Assembly: GCA_009780515.1 (NCBI GenBank)
Contig: WQZX01000003.1
Span: 1-64,000 of the forward strand
DNA from: Nocardioidaceae bacterium
GTDB taxonomy: Bacteria; Actinomycetota; Actinomycetes; Propionibacteriales; Nocardioidaceae
Direction of reading: 5' to 3'
DNA length: 64,000 nt
The position numbers and the translations under genes were made by a program. The notes under the pieces were generated by a model. It saw only the letters and a program-made list of their open reading frames with translations, had not been told where the DNA came from and searched no databases. Shown one piece after another: positions 24,998 through 33,459 of the stretch (position 1 is its first letter; every line of letters begins with the position of its first letter).

Positions 24998-26053
24998 TTG
25001 ACCGACCAGACCCACACCCCAGCCCCCGCACGCCACGTGGTGGTGATCCCCAACAGCATCGACATGGTGAGCCTGCTCGGGCCCGGGGACGAGCACCTCG
25101 GCCTCATCGAGCGCGGGTTCGGCGTCGAGGTGCACGTGCGCGGCAACCGGGTGACCCTCGTCGGCGAGCAGGCCGAGGTCGCGCTTGCCGAGCGGCTGAT
25201 GGACGAGATGGTGGCGCTCATCCGCACCGGCCAGGGCCTGACCGCGGAGACGGTCGAGCGCATCGCCGGCATGCTCCGCGCATCCGAGACGACCGAGCGC
25301 CCCGCCGACGTGCTGTCGCTGAACATCCTGAGCAACCGCGGCCGCTCCATCCGCCCCAAGACGCTCAACCAGAAGCGGTACGTCGAGACCATCGACAACC
25401 ACACGATCACCTTCGGCATCGGGCCCGCCGGCACGGGCAAGACCTACCTGGCCATGGCCAAGGCCGTGCAGGCGCTGCAGGCCAAGCAGGTCAACCGGAT
25501 CATCCTCACCCGTCCGGCCGTCGAGGCGGGGGAGCGGCTCGGCTACCTGCCCGGCACGCTCAGCGAGAAGATCGACCCCTATCTGCGCCCCCTGTACGAC
25601 GCCCTCCACGACATGCTCGACCCCGAGTCGATCCCCAAGCTGATGGCCGCCGGCACCATCGAGGTCGCCCCGCTGGCGTACATGCGGGGCCGGACGATCA
25701 ACGACTCGTTCATCATCCTCGACGAGGCGCAGAACACCACGCCCGAGCAGATGAAGATGTTCCTGACCCGGCTCGGCTTCGGCTCCAAGATCGTCGTCAC
25801 CGGCGACACCACCCAGGTCGACCTGCCGTCCGGCACCAACTCCGGCCTGCGCGTGGTCGAGAGCATCCTCGAGGGCGTCGAGGACCTCGCGTTCGTGCGG
25901 CTCACCGCCCACGACGTCGTCCGGCACAAGCTGGTCGGGCGGATCGTGGCGGCGTACGAGGAGCACGACGCGCGGGCCCAGGCCAAGAACGCGAGGCAGC
26001 CCAAGCAGACGCGCACCGACAACCGACGCGGCAAGAAGGACGAGCGCAAGTGA
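24998..26053 (+). CDS. phoH: PhoH-like ATPase
   Basis: This 351-aa protein has an N-terminal KH-like part (about 20-95) and the P-loop ATPase domain with Walker A GPAGTGKTYLA (about 142-152), Walker B FIILDEAQN (about 239-247) and TGDTTQVDLP (about 268-277). The PhoH family is linked to RNA metabolism and works with YbeY. The TTG at 24998 is the best available start, giving MTDQTHTPAPARHVVVIP; only a weak GACGAAAG precedes it. A charged, Lys-rich C-terminus ends in DNRRGKKDERK. The stop overlaps ybeY by 4 bp, as in Rv2368c-Rv2367c. Confidence 0.88.
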   Translation: MTDQTHTPAPARHVVVIPNSIDMVSLLGPGDEHLGLIERGFGVEVHVRGNRVTLVGEQAEVALAERLMDEMVALIRTGQGLTAETVERIAGMLRASETTERPADVLSLNILSNRGRSIRPKTLNQKRYVETIDNHTITFGIGPAGTGKTYLAMAKAVQALQAKQVNRIILTRPAVEAGERLGYLPGTLSEKIDPYLRPLYDALHDMLDPESIPKLMAAGTIEVAPLAYMRGRTINDSFIILDEAQNTTPEQMKMFLTRLGFGSKIVVTGDTTQVDLPSGTNSGLRVVESILEGVEDLAFVRLTAHDVVRHKLVGRIVAAYEEHDARAQAKNARQPKQTRTDNRRGKKDERK

Positions 26054-26508
26054 CGATCGAGATCATCGACGAGTCCGGCACCGGTCTCGACGCCCGCCAC
26101 TTCGAGCGCCTCGCGCGGTTCGTGATGGACGAGATGCGGGTGCACCCGCAGGCCGAGCTGTGCATCAAGGCGGTCGACGCCGACACCATCGCCCAGCTCA
26201 ACGAGCAGTGGATGGAGAAGGAGGGCCCGACCGACGTGCTCGCCTTCCCGATGGACGAGCTGCGCCCGGGCAAGGTCAACGAGGAGCCCGAGGAGGGTGT
26301 GCTCGGCGACCTCATCCTCTGCCCGGTCGTGGCCGAGCGACAGGGCGCCGAGGCCGGTCACGGCACCGTCGCCGAGCTCGAGCTGCTCACCACCCACGGC
26401 ATCCTGCACCTGCTCGGCTACGACCACGCCGAGCCGGAGGAGCACAAGGAGATGTTCGGGCTGCAGGACGAGCTGCTCGCCCGGTGGCGGGCCCAGCCGC
26501 CCCGATGA
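26050..26508 (+). CDS. ybeY: Endoribonuclease YbeY
   Basis: This 152-aa metalloprotease-fold endoribonuclease matures 16S rRNA and takes part in ribosome quality control. The zinc motif HGILHLLGYDH (about 117-127) is complete. NEQWMEKEGPTDVLAFPMDE and GDLILCPVVAERQG are also typical. The GTG start overlaps phoH by 4 bp and the ATG of the CBS protein overlaps its stop by 4 bp, so the three genes are one coupled operon. Length and motifs are normal for actinobacterial YbeY. Confidence 0.93.
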   Translation: MTIEIIDESGTGLDARHFERLARFVMDEMRVHPQAELCIKAVDADTIAQLNEQWMEKEGPTDVLAFPMDELRPGKVNEEPEEGVLGDLILCPVVAERQGAEAGHGTVAELELLTTHGILHLLGYDHAEPEEHKEMFGLQDELLARWRAQPPR

Positions 26509-27794
26509 CCTCCGGCGATCTCTGGCGGCTGGCCGCCGCCGCCGTACTCGTCGTCGTGGCGGGCCTGCTGACCGCGGCGGGCGCCGCGATCGGGTCGTTC
26601 TCGCGGGCCCGTGCGCACGAGCTGGTCGCCGACGGCCGTGCCGGCGCCAAGCGCCTGGTCGCCGTGCTCGAGGACGCCCCCCGCCACCTCAACACCGCGC
26701 TGCTGCTCGAGCTGCTCTGCGAGATCACCGCGATCGTCCTGGTCACGGTGGTGATCGTCGGCGACGGCCGCGCGACCGCCCTGCACGTCCTCATCGCGGT
26801 CGCCGCGATGCTCGTCGTCTCCTTCGTCGCGATCGGCGTCGGGCCGCGCACTGTCGGCCGCCAGCACGACGAGGCGGTCGCGCTGTGGAGCGCCGCGCCG
26901 CTGCACGTCCTGACCGCCGTGCTCGGCCCGATCCCGCGCCTGCTGATCTTGGTCGGCAACGCGCTGACGCCGGGCAGGGGCTTCCGCGAGGGCCCGTTCT
27001 CGACGGAGACCGAGCTGCGCGAGATGGTCGACATGGCCGAGGCGACCGACGTCATCGAGGCCGACGAGCGCCGGATGATCCACTCGGTCTTCGAGTTCGG
27101 CGACACGACCGTGCGCGAGGTCATGGTGCCGCGCGGCGACGTGGTCTACATCGAGGGCCACAAGAACCTCCGCCAGACGCTGTCGCTCTTCCTGCGCTCG
27201 GGCTTCTCGCGGCTGCCGGTGATCGGCGAGAACCTCGACGACGTACGCGGTCTGGTCTACCTCAAGGACGTCGTACGCCGTGACTTCGAGGCGCCGGACG
27301 TCGAGTTCACCCAGCGGGTGGACGAGGTGATGCGCCCGACCCACTGGGTGCCGGAGTCGAAGCCCGTCGACGACCTGCTCCGCGAGATGCAGGCGCGACG
27401 CCAGCACCTCGCCGTCGTCGTCGACGAGTACGGCGGGACCGCCGGCCTCATCACGATCGAGGACCTCCTCGAGGAGATCGTCGGCGAGATCACCGACGAG
27501 TACGACGAGGCCGAGCTCGAGCCGGAGCCGCTGCCCGACGGCTCGTTCCGGGTCTCCTCACGCTTCCCCGTCGACGACCTCGAGGAGCTCGTGGGCGTCG
27601 ACGTCGAGGAGGAGGACGTCGACTCCGTCGGCGGGCTGCTCGCCAAGCAGCTCGGGCGGGTGCCGATCCCCGGGGCGTCGGTCGAGGCGCACGGACTGCG
27701 CTTCGTCGCCGAGCGAGTCACCGGGCGCCGCAACCGGATCGGGTCCGTGGTCATCACCCCGCTGACCCCCGCCGACGACGCCGACGACGACTGA
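26505..27794 (+). CDS. CNNM/CorC-type membrane protein with CBS domains
   Basis: This 429-aa protein of the hemolysin/CorC/CNNM family has an N-terminal DUF21 membrane domain with about four hydrophobic segments (about 5-30, 58-85, 95-115, 130-150). A linker with TEELREM-like EMVDMAEA leads to two CBS domains (about 200-330; [40 protein letters not shown]) and a C-terminal CorC/HlyC domain ending in an acidic DDADDD tail. Homologues are linked to Mg2+ or Co2+ transport. It is coupled to ybeY by a 4-bp overlap, as in Rv2366c. Confidence 0.9.
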   Translation: MTSGDLWRLAAAAVLVVVAGLLTAAGAAIGSFSRARAHELVADGRAGAKRLVAVLEDAPRHLNTALLLELLCEITAIVLVTVVIVGDGRATALHVLIAVAAMLVVSFVAIGVGPRTVGRQHDEAVALWSAAPLHVLTAVLGPIPRLLILVGNALTPGRGFREGPFSTETELREMVDMAEATDVIEADERRMIHSVFEFGDTTVREVMVPRGDVVYIEGHKNLRQTLSLFLRSGFSRLPVIGENLDDVRGLVYLKDVVRRDFEAPDVEFTQRVDEVMRPTHWVPESKPVDDLLREMQARRQHLAVVVDEYGGTAGLITIEDLLEEIVGEITDEYDEAELEPEPLPDGSFRVSSRFPVDDLEELVGVDVEEEDVDSVGGLLAKQLGRVPIPGASVEAHGLRFVAERVTGRRNRIGSVVITPLTPADDADDD

Positions 27795-27854
27795 CGGCGA
27801 CGACCCGACGGGCGCCGGATCCCGGCCCGGGGCCGCGGCCGTCGGCCCGCCCGC

Positions 27855-27860
27855 GATAAT
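27855..27860 (+). promoter_or_regulatory. Likely -10 box (GATAAT), leaderless start
   Basis: GATAAT ends 6 nt before the ATG at 27867, with no ribosome binding site between. It implies a leaderless message for the degenerate cytidine deaminase gene. Confidence 0.45.
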
Positions 27861-27866
27861 CGAGGC

Positions 27867-28211
27867 ATGCCGGATCTCTCTGCCGAGGACAAGAAGCTCG
27901 TCACCCTCGCCCGCGCCACCCGCGCCCGCATCCAGGCCGCCGAGGGCGCCGCGGTCCGCGACACCGACGGCCGCACGTACGCCGCCGCGACGGTCGACCT
28001 CGCCGCGCTGAGGCTGTCCGCGGTCCAGGCCGTCGTCGCGATGGCGGTCGCCTCCGGCTCCACCGGCGTCGAGGCGTGCGTGGTCCTGGGGGAGGCCGGC
28101 GCGCTCACCGAGGGCGACGCCGCGGTGCTGAAGGACTTCTCCGGCGCGTCCGGGGTGCTCGTGCACACCGGTGACGCGCGTGGTGCGATCGCGGACACCG
28201 CCCAGCTCTGA
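27867..28211 (+). CDS. Degenerate cytidine deaminase homologue
   Basis: This 114-aa protein has the length and fold pattern of small cytidine deaminases (an N-terminal helix, [19 protein letters not shown] strand pair, then the [13 protein letters not shown] helix), and actinobacteria often carry a cytidine-deaminase-like gene here between the CBS protein and era. However, the zinc and catalytic residues are gone: at the (C/H)AE position it has Ser51-Ala52-Val53, and the PCxxC motif is absent (the region reads [11 protein letters not shown]). It therefore cannot deaminate cytidine by the known mechanism. It may bind a nucleoside or a partner protein. A GATAAT box 6 nt upstream suggests leaderless translation. 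Confidence 0.75.
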   Translation: MPDLSAEDKKLVTLARATRARIQAAEGAAVRDTDGRTYAAATVDLAALRLSAVQAVVAMAVASGSTGVEACVVLGEAGALTEGDAAVLKDFSGASGVLVHTGDARGAIADTAQL

Positions 28212-28365
28212 GATCGCCCGTGGGGCGGCGACCGTCGGCCTCGCGTCTGTGCCGTGCCCGACTGCAGCCGGTGCCCTGGTCCGCGATCCGCCGGCCCTCG
28301 GAACAACCCTGGGACGCGCGGGCGCCGCGTCCGGTTGTCATCGTGACGGCTCGACATGCGCGGTG

Positions 28366-28379
28366 CTGACAAATGTCAG
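28366..28379. promoter_or_regulatory. Perfect palindrome upstream of ABC/two-component operon
   Basis: CTGACAAATGTCAG is a perfect 14-bp dyad (CTGACA-AA-TGTCAG), 60 bp before the ATG of the ABC ATPase. GTCATCGTGAC at 28337-28347 and the perfect palindrome CCGGACGTCCGG at 28401-28412 flank it. TGACA-N2-TGTCA sites are typical of NarL/LuxR-type response regulators, and such a regulator is the last gene of this operon. Confidence 0.55.
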
Positions 28380-28438
28380 GGGCGGGTCGTGACGGCTGGA
28401 CCGGACGTCCGGCCCCGATCGCGGGCAGGCTGTGTGCC

Positions 28439-29380
28439 ATGAGCCAGAACGTCTCCTCCGTCCCCGCGATCCGGCTGGACGGTGTCACCAAGGACTTCGG
28501 GTCGGTGCACGCCGTCAAGGGCATCGACCTGCGGATCCACCCCGGCGAGGTGGTGGCCTTCCTCGGTCCCAACGGCGCCGGCAAGACCACGACCATCGAC
28601 ATGATCCTCGGGCTGTCGCACCCGACCGCCGGCAGCGCCGAGGTCCTCGGCCTCAAGCCGCGCCAGGCGGTCGCGCGAGGCCTGGTCTCCGCGGTCATGC
28701 AGACCGGAGGCCTGCTCAAGGACCTCACGGTCCGCGAGACCGTCGCCTACACCGCGAGCCTGTTCGCCGACACGCGTCCGGTGGACGACGTCCTCGAGAG
28801 CGCGGGCATCACCCACATCGCCGACCGCAGGGTCGGCAAGTGCTCCGGCGGCGAGCAGCAGCGGCTGCGCTTCGCGATGGCCCTGCTCCCCGACCCCGCG
28901 CTGCTGCTGCTCGACGAGCCGACGACGGGCATGGACGTCGAGGGCCGTCGGACCTTCTGGTCCACGATCCGCAAGGACTCCGAGAAGGGCCGGACCGTCC
29001 TCTTCGCGACGCACTACCTCGAGGAGGCCGACCAGTACGCCGACCGCATCGTGCTGATCGCGAACGGCACGATCGTCGCCGACGGCAGCGGCAGCGAGAT
29101 CAAGGCGCTCGCGTCCGGGCGCACCGTCCGCGCCACCGTCGAGGACGACCCGAGGCGGATCGCGGACGAGCTTCGGACCCTGCCCGGCGTCGACGAGGTC
29201 GAGCTCCGCGGCGACAGCGTCCGGGTCCACGCCAAGGACAGCGACGCGGTCGCCCGCTACCTGCTGAACCAGACCACCGCCCGCGATCTCGAGATCGAGG
29301 CGAAGGGCATCGAGGAGGCGTTCCTGAGCCTGACCGGCGACAGCGAGCACCCGCACGAGCACGAGGAGATGTCCCGATGA
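28439..29380 (+). CDS. ABC transporter ATP-binding protein
   Basis: This 313-aa ATPase powers an ABC-2-type exporter. Walker A GPNGAGKTTT (about 43-52), signature CSGGEQQR (about 134-141), Walker B LLLLDEPTTGMD (about 156-167) and the switch His in ATHYLEEAD (about 191-199) are all intact. The C-terminal 90 residues resemble the DrrA/YadG-type extension that interacts with the permease. I chose the ATG of MSQNV; the longer frame from 28373 would cross the palindrome at 28366-28379. It overlaps the permease gene by 4 bp. Confidence 0.92.
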   Translation: MSQNVSSVPAIRLDGVTKDFGSVHAVKGIDLRIHPGEVVAFLGPNGAGKTTTIDMILGLSHPTAGSAEVLGLKPRQAVARGLVSAVMQTGGLLKDLTVRETVAYTASLFADTRPVDDVLESAGITHIADRRVGKCSGGEQQRLRFAMALLPDPALLLLDEPTTGMDVEGRRTFWSTIRKDSEKGRTVLFATHYLEEADQYADRIVLIANGTIVADGSGSEIKALASGRTVRATVEDDPRRIADELRTLPGVDEVELRGDSVRVHAKDSDAVARYLLNQTTARDLEIEAKGIEEAFLSLTGDSEHPHEHEEMSR

Positions 29381-30171
29381 GCGCGACCACCACGACGACG
29401 TACGACCCGAACACCCGGCGGGTGCCGCCGCTCGGCGGCTTCAACCTGACCCTGCTCGGCATCGAGCTGCGGCGGATGCTGCGCAACCGGCGCACCGTCG
29501 TGTTCACGCTGATCATGCCGATCGCACTGGCGCTGATCTTCACCAACCAGAAGGGCGCCGAGGACTCGGCCGGCTCCGGCAACGTCGCCGCCTACATCCT
29601 CATCTCGATCGCCCTGTACGCCGCCGCGCTCACCGCCTGCGCCAACGGTGCGATGGTCGCCCTCGAGCGCGCCACCGGCTGGTCGCGCCAGCTGCGGCTG
29701 ACCCCGTTGAGCCCGGTCGCCTACATCCTGGTGAAGGCCACGATGGCGCTGATCATGGGCGGCGTGGCGATCGCGGTCGTCAACGTCGTCGGCGCGATCG
29801 AGGGCAAGGCCGTCATGCCGACGCACGTGTGGATCCTCAGTGCGCTGCTGGGGCTGGTGTGCACGGTGACCTTCGCGGCGCTCGGCGTGTTCGTCGGCTA
29901 CATCGTCCCGGGCGAGAACGCCATGCAGATCCTCGGCCCCGGCCTCGCCGCGCTGTCGTTCCTGGGTGGCGTGTTCATCCCGCTCTCGACGTACAACGAC
30001 GTCGTGCGGAACATCGCCTACTGGACCCCGATGTACGGCGTCGCGCAGATCAGCCGCGCACCGCTGACCCACGACCTGCCGTGGTTCGCGATCGTCAACG
30101 CGGTCGCATGGTTCGCGATCTTCGTGGCCGGCGCGGCCTGGCGGATGAGCAAGGACACCGCCCGGGTGTGA
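29377..30171 (+). CDS. ABC-2 type transporter permease
   Basis: This 264-aa membrane protein has about six hydrophobic helices: TVVFTLIMPIALALIF (about 49-64), VAAYILISIALYAAALTACA (about 77-96), VKATMALIMGGVAIAVVNVV (about 125-144), ILSALLGLVCTVTFAALGVF (about 157-176), ILGPGLAALSFLGGVFIPL (about 190-208) and a last helix near 235-255. The GGVFIPLSTY stretch is typical of ABC-2/DrrB-like permeases. With the preceding ATPase it probably exports a lipid, antibiotic or other hydrophobic compound. Coupled to both neighbours by 4-bp overlaps. Confidence 0.88.
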   Translation: MSATTTTTYDPNTRRVPPLGGFNLTLLGIELRRMLRNRRTVVFTLIMPIALALIFTNQKGAEDSAGSGNVAAYILISIALYAAALTACANGAMVALERATGWSRQLRLTPLSPVAYILVKATMALIMGGVAIAVVNVVGAIEGKAVMPTHVWILSALLGLVCTVTFAALGVFVGYIVPGENAMQILGPGLAALSFLGGVFIPLSTYNDVVRNIAYWTPMYGVAQISRAPLTHDLPWFAIVNAVAWFAIFVAGAAWRMSKDTARV

Positions 30172-31304
30172 CTACCGTGAGCGACATGGAGAAGCGCGCC
30201 GGCGGCCAGGGCCAGCCACGGTGGGCGGGGCCGTGGCTGGCGGGCATCTGGCTGTTCTTCCTGCTCAACCCGCTGGGCGAGGGCTGGGACCACCGCCACG
30301 AGCTGCGCGGGGTCGTCGGCATGGTCGCGACCGTCGGCTTCGCGTTCGCCTACATGTGGATGTGGGTGCGGGCCCGCGAGCAGTTCCGCGCGCAGGAGGG
30401 CCGCCTGGTGATGGCCCGCGGCTTCCCGCTGTCCGTGGCCGCGCCGTCGCTGGTGGCCCAGGTCCTGCTCGGCGCGGTGATGATGGTGTGCCTGGGCGCG
30501 TCCGGCTCGGCCTCGATCACCTACTTCGCGGTCTCCTGCGTGATGACGATGTCGTTCCGGGTCGCCTCCCCGATCGTCGTCGTGCTGATCGCCGCGACGG
30601 CCGCGTCCGGCGCCCTGCCCGGCTGGGGCAACCAGATCGGCAACGCGTTCGGCATCCTGGCGGCGTCGCTCGCCGTCTTCGGGATGCGCACGGTCATGGC
30701 CCGCAACATCGACCTGTTCCGCGCCCACCAGGAGAACGCGCAGCTCGCGGTCGAGGGCGAGCGCAACCGGTTCGCCCGCGACCTGCACGACATCCTGGGC
30801 CACTCGCTCACCGTGATCACGGTCAAGGCCGAGCTCGCCGATCGCCTCTTCGACGTCGATCCCGAGCGCGCGCGGGCCGAGGTGCGCGACCTCGAGCGGC
30901 TCTCGCGCGACGCGCTGGCCGACGTGCGACGAGCGGTGGAGGGCTACCGCGACCTGACCCTGCCGGGTGAGATCGCGCGCGCCCGCACGGCCCTGGAGGC
31001 CGCGGAGATCCGCGCGGACCTGCCCAACTCGACCGACGAGGTGCCGACCGAGCTGCGCGAGCTGTTCGCGTGGACGGTCCGGGAGGGAGTCACCAACGTG
31101 ATCCGCCACAGCGGCGCTCGCACCTGCACGGTCCGCCTCACCCCGACGGGTGCCGAGGTGCTCGACGACGGCTGTGGTGCGGTCGTCGCGCCGGCCGGTG
31201 GCAACGGCCTGCTGGGCCTGCGCGAGCGGGCCGCGGCGGTCGGGGCCACCGTGACGGCCGGTCCGCTGGACCCGGGCTTCACGCTCAAGGTGGCCGTGGC
31301 ATGA
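30168..31304 (+). CDS. Sensor histidine kinase (NarX/DesK type)
   Basis: This roughly 378-aa kinase has four to five predicted membrane helices in the first 190 residues with very short loops, which suggests that it senses a signal within the membrane. The HisKA_3 dimerisation domain has ERNRFARDLHDILGHSL (about 198-214) with the phospho-acceptor His in DLHD. The ATPase domain has REGVTNVIRHSGA (about 305-317), DDGCG and NGLLGLRERA (about 346-355). The GTG at 30168 overlaps the permease stop by 4 bp; GTG 30177 and ATG 30186 are alternatives. DesK/LiaS-like kinases of this layout commonly control an adjacent ABC exporter. Confidence 0.88.
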   Translation: MTTVSDMEKRAGGQGQPRWAGPWLAGIWLFFLLNPLGEGWDHRHELRGVVGMVATVGFAFAYMWMWVRAREQFRAQEGRLVMARGFPLSVAAPSLVAQVLLGAVMMVCLGASGSASITYFAVSCVMTMSFRVASPIVVVLIAATAASGALPGWGNQIGNAFGILAASLAVFGMRTVMARNIDLFRAHQENAQLAVEGERNRFARDLHDILGHSLTVITVKAELADRLFDVDPERARAEVRDLERLSRDALADVRRAVEGYRDLTLPGEIARARTALEAAEIRADLPNSTDEVPTELRELFAWTVREGVTNVIRHSGARTCTVRLTPTGAEVLDDGCGAVVAPAGGNGLLGLRERAAAVGATVTAGPLDPGFTLKVAVA

Positions 31305-31312
31305 GCACCCCA

Positions 31313-31360
31313 CGAAGTTCTTCGCTTCCCCCGGCTCCGCTCCTCCATCGAACAACTTCG
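31313..31360 (+). other. Hairpin between kinase and response regulator genes
   Basis: CGAAGTT (31313-31319) pairs with AACTTCG (31354-31360), and TTCG (31321-31324) with CGAA (31349-31352), giving 11 pairs with one C-C mismatch. The loop is C-rich (CCGGCTCCGCTCCTCC). It separates the kinase stop from the probable regulator start at 31373 and could tune their ratio. Confidence 0.4.
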
Positions 31361-31372
31361 CAGGGACCCCGC

Positions 31373-31987
31373 ATGAGTGCACCGATCAGGCTCCTGCTCG
31401 CCGACGACCAGGCTCTGGTCCGGGGCGCGCTGTCGGCGCTGCTCCAGCTCGAGTCGGACCTCGAGGTCGTCGCGGAGGTCGGCTCCGGCGACGACGCCGT
31501 CGCGAAGGCCGGCGAGCTGCAGCCCGACGTGGCCCTGCTCGACGTCGAGATGCCCGGGCTGGACGGCATCTCCGCGACCGCCGAGGTCCTGCGTGCCTCA
31601 CCGGCGACGCGGGTCCTGATCGTGACGACCTTCGGCCGGCCCGGCTACCTCCAGCGCGCGCTCCAGGCCGGCGCGTCCGGCTTCGTAGTCAAGGACACCC
31701 CGGCCGCCCAGCTCGCCGACGCCGTACGCCGGGTGCACCAGGGCCTGCGGGTCGTGGACCCCGCGCTGGCCACCGACTCGCTGGTCAGCGGGCGCTCGCC
31801 GCTGACCGCCCGTGAGACCGACGTCCTGCGTGCCGCGCGAGGCGGCACCTCCGTCGCGGCCATCGCCAAGGGGCTCTTCCTGTCCGACGGAACGGTCCGC
31901 AACCACCTCTCGTCGGCCATCGGCAAGACCGGTGCGGGCAACCGCACGGAGGCCGTCCTGATCGCCGAGCGCAACGGCTGGCTGTGA
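31373..31987 (+). CDS. NarL/LuxR-family response regulator
   Basis: This 204-aa regulator has a receiver domain (LLLADDQALVRGAL at 7-20; phospho-acceptor Asp in LLDVEMPG near 56; Thr in IVTTFGR and Lys in VVKDT) and a C-terminal LuxR-type helix-turn-helix (LTARETDVLRAARGGTSVAA and IAKGLFLSDGTVRNHLSSAI, about 143-183). An alternative ATG at 31301 overlaps the kinase stop but would add 24 residues encoded by the hairpin and rich in Ser/Pro, so I reject it. It probably binds the palindrome at 28366-28379. Confidence 0.88.
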   Translation: MSAPIRLLLADDQALVRGALSALLQLESDLEVVAEVGSGDDAVAKAGELQPDVALLDVEMPGLDGISATAEVLRASPATRVLIVTTFGRPGYLQRALQAGASGFVVKDTPAAQLADAVRRVHQGLRVVDPALATDSLVSGRSPLTARETDVLRAARGGTSVAAIAKGLFLSDGTVRNHLSSAIGKTGAGNRTEAVLIAERNGWL

Positions 31988-32057
31988 CCAAAGGGGTCGA
32001 CGACGTCCTGGTTGTGTTCGTCAACCGACCCGACATCTGAGGGACACTCGGCGGGAG

Positions 32058-32063
32058 TAACGT
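32058..32063 (+). promoter_or_regulatory. Likely -10 box (TAACGT), leaderless start of tmsA-like gene
   Basis: TAACGT ends 7 nt before the ATG at 32071. There is no ribosome binding site between, so the operon message is probably leaderless. Confidence 0.5.
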
Positions 32064-32070
32064 TCTGGCC

Positions 32071-33459
32071 ATGCCGCAAGCGAGGGAAGTGGGCTGGAAC
32101 AGCCACCGGGACGCGGTCGCGAGGCTCGCAGCGTCGTACGACGCCATTCCGCCGGGACAGCCGGTGAGGCTGGCCAAGCGCACCACGAACCTGTTCCGCC
32201 AGCGCACGGCGACGACGGCTCCCGGCCTCGACGTCGCGGGCCTCGACGGCGTCATCGAGGTGCTGCCCGACAGCGCCGACGGACCGGTCGCCGAGGTCCA
32301 GGGCATGTGCACCTACGAGGCGCTCGTCGACGCGACGCTTCCCTACGGCCTCATGCCGTACGTCGTCCCGCAGCTGCGCACCATCACGCTCGGCGGCGCG
32401 GTGACCGGTCTCGGCATCGAGTCGACCAGCTTCCGCAACGGGCTGCCGCACGAGTCGGTGTTGGAGATGGACGTCTTCACCGGCTCCGGCGAGGTCGTCA
32501 CCACGCGCCCCGGCGACGCGCTCTTCGACGCCTTCCCCAACTCCTACGGCAGCCTCGGCTACGCGACCCGCCTCCGGATCAGGCTCGAGCGCGTGCCGGC
32601 GTACGTCGCGCTGCGGCACGTCCGCTTCGACGACGCCTCGCTCCTGGCCAAGACCATCGGCGAGATCACCGCGACCGGCGAGTACGACGGCCAGTCCGTC
32701 CACGGCCTCGACGGCGTCGCGTTCGCGCCGGGCGAGCTCTACCTGACCCTCGCTCGCTGGACGGACGAGGGTGGCGAGACGTCCGACTACGCCGGCGAGC
32801 GGATCTACTTCCGCTCGATCCAGGAGCGCTCGACCGACCTGCTCACGACCTACGACTACATCTGGCGCTGGGACACCGACTGGTTCTGGTGCTCGGGTGC
32901 GTTCGGCGCGCAGGACCCGCGCATCCGCCGGTTCTGGCCGCGCCGCTGGCGCCGCTCCGACGTCTACATGCGGATGCTCCAGCTCGACCGCCGCTTCGGC
33001 ATCGCCGACCGGCTCGACCGTCGTGCCGGCCGGCCGCTGCGCGAGCGGGTCGTGCAGGACATCGAGGTCCCGGTCGAGCGCCTGCCGGAGTTCCTCGACT
33101 GGTTCGACGAGGAGATCGGCATGCGGCCGGTCTGGCTGTGCCCGCTGGTCTCGACCGGCTCGGCCGACGGGGCCCAGTGGTCGCTCTACCCGCTGAAGCC
33201 GGGCGACGTCTACGTCAACGTCGGCTTCTGGGGCACGGTCCACGTCGGCCCCGACGCGGTCGACGCGCCCAGGAACCGCGCGATCGAGACCAAGGTGCAC
33301 GAGCTCGGCGGCCACAAGTCGCTCTACTCCGAAGCCTTCTACGACGAGGCGACCTTCGCGTCGCTCTACAACACCGGCCGGCTGGACGAGGTGCGCGAGC
33401 GCCACGATCCCGACGGCCGGCTGACCAACCTCTACGACAAGGCGGTGAAGAGCCGATGA
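32071..33459 (+). CDS. tmsA: FAD-dependent reductase for 10-methyl fatty acids (TmsA/BfaA-like)
   Basis: This 462-aa FAD-binding oxidoreductase is related to DHCR24-type enzymes. The N-terminal PCMH FAD-binding half contains RTTNLFRQR, VQGMCTYEALVDATL, VPQLRTITLGGAVTGLGIES (about 104-123) and FPNSYGSLGYATRL. The C-terminal half has WLCPL and VNVGFWG. With the methyltransferase encoded next to it, homologues (TmsA/BfaA, Rv0449c) reduce a 10-methylene acyl chain to 10-methyl (tuberculostearic type) using NADPH. The order reductase-methyltransferase with a 4-bp overlap is that of the known pair. The start is supported by a TAACGT box 7 nt upstream. Confidence 0.82.
   Translation: MPQAREVGWNSHRDAVARLAASYDAIPPGQPVRLAKRTTNLFRQRTATTAPGLDVAGLDGVIEVLPDSADGPVAEVQGMCTYEALVDATLPYGLMPYVVPQLRTITLGGAVTGLGIESTSFRNGLPHESVLEMDVFTGSGEVVTTRPGDALFDAFPNSYGSLGYATRLRIRLERVPAYVALRHVRFDDASLLAKTIGEITATGEYDGQSVHGLDGVAFAPGELYLTLARWTDEGGETSDYAGERIYFRSIQERSTDLLTTYDYIWRWDTDWFWCSGAFGAQDPRIRRFWPRRWRRSDVYMRMLQLDRRFGIADRLDRRAGRPLRERVVQDIEVPVERLPEFLDWFDEEIGMRPVWLCPLVSTGSADGAQWSLYPLKPGDVYVNVGFWGTVHVGPDAVDAPRNRAIETKVHELGGHKSLYSEAFYDEATFASLYNTGRLDEVRERHDPDGRLTNLYDKAVKSR

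Noticed and set aside
31301..31372. ATG at 31301 as start of the response regulator
   Set aside because: It would add 24 low-complexity residues encoded by a hairpin; the receiver domain starts naturally at the ATG at 31373.
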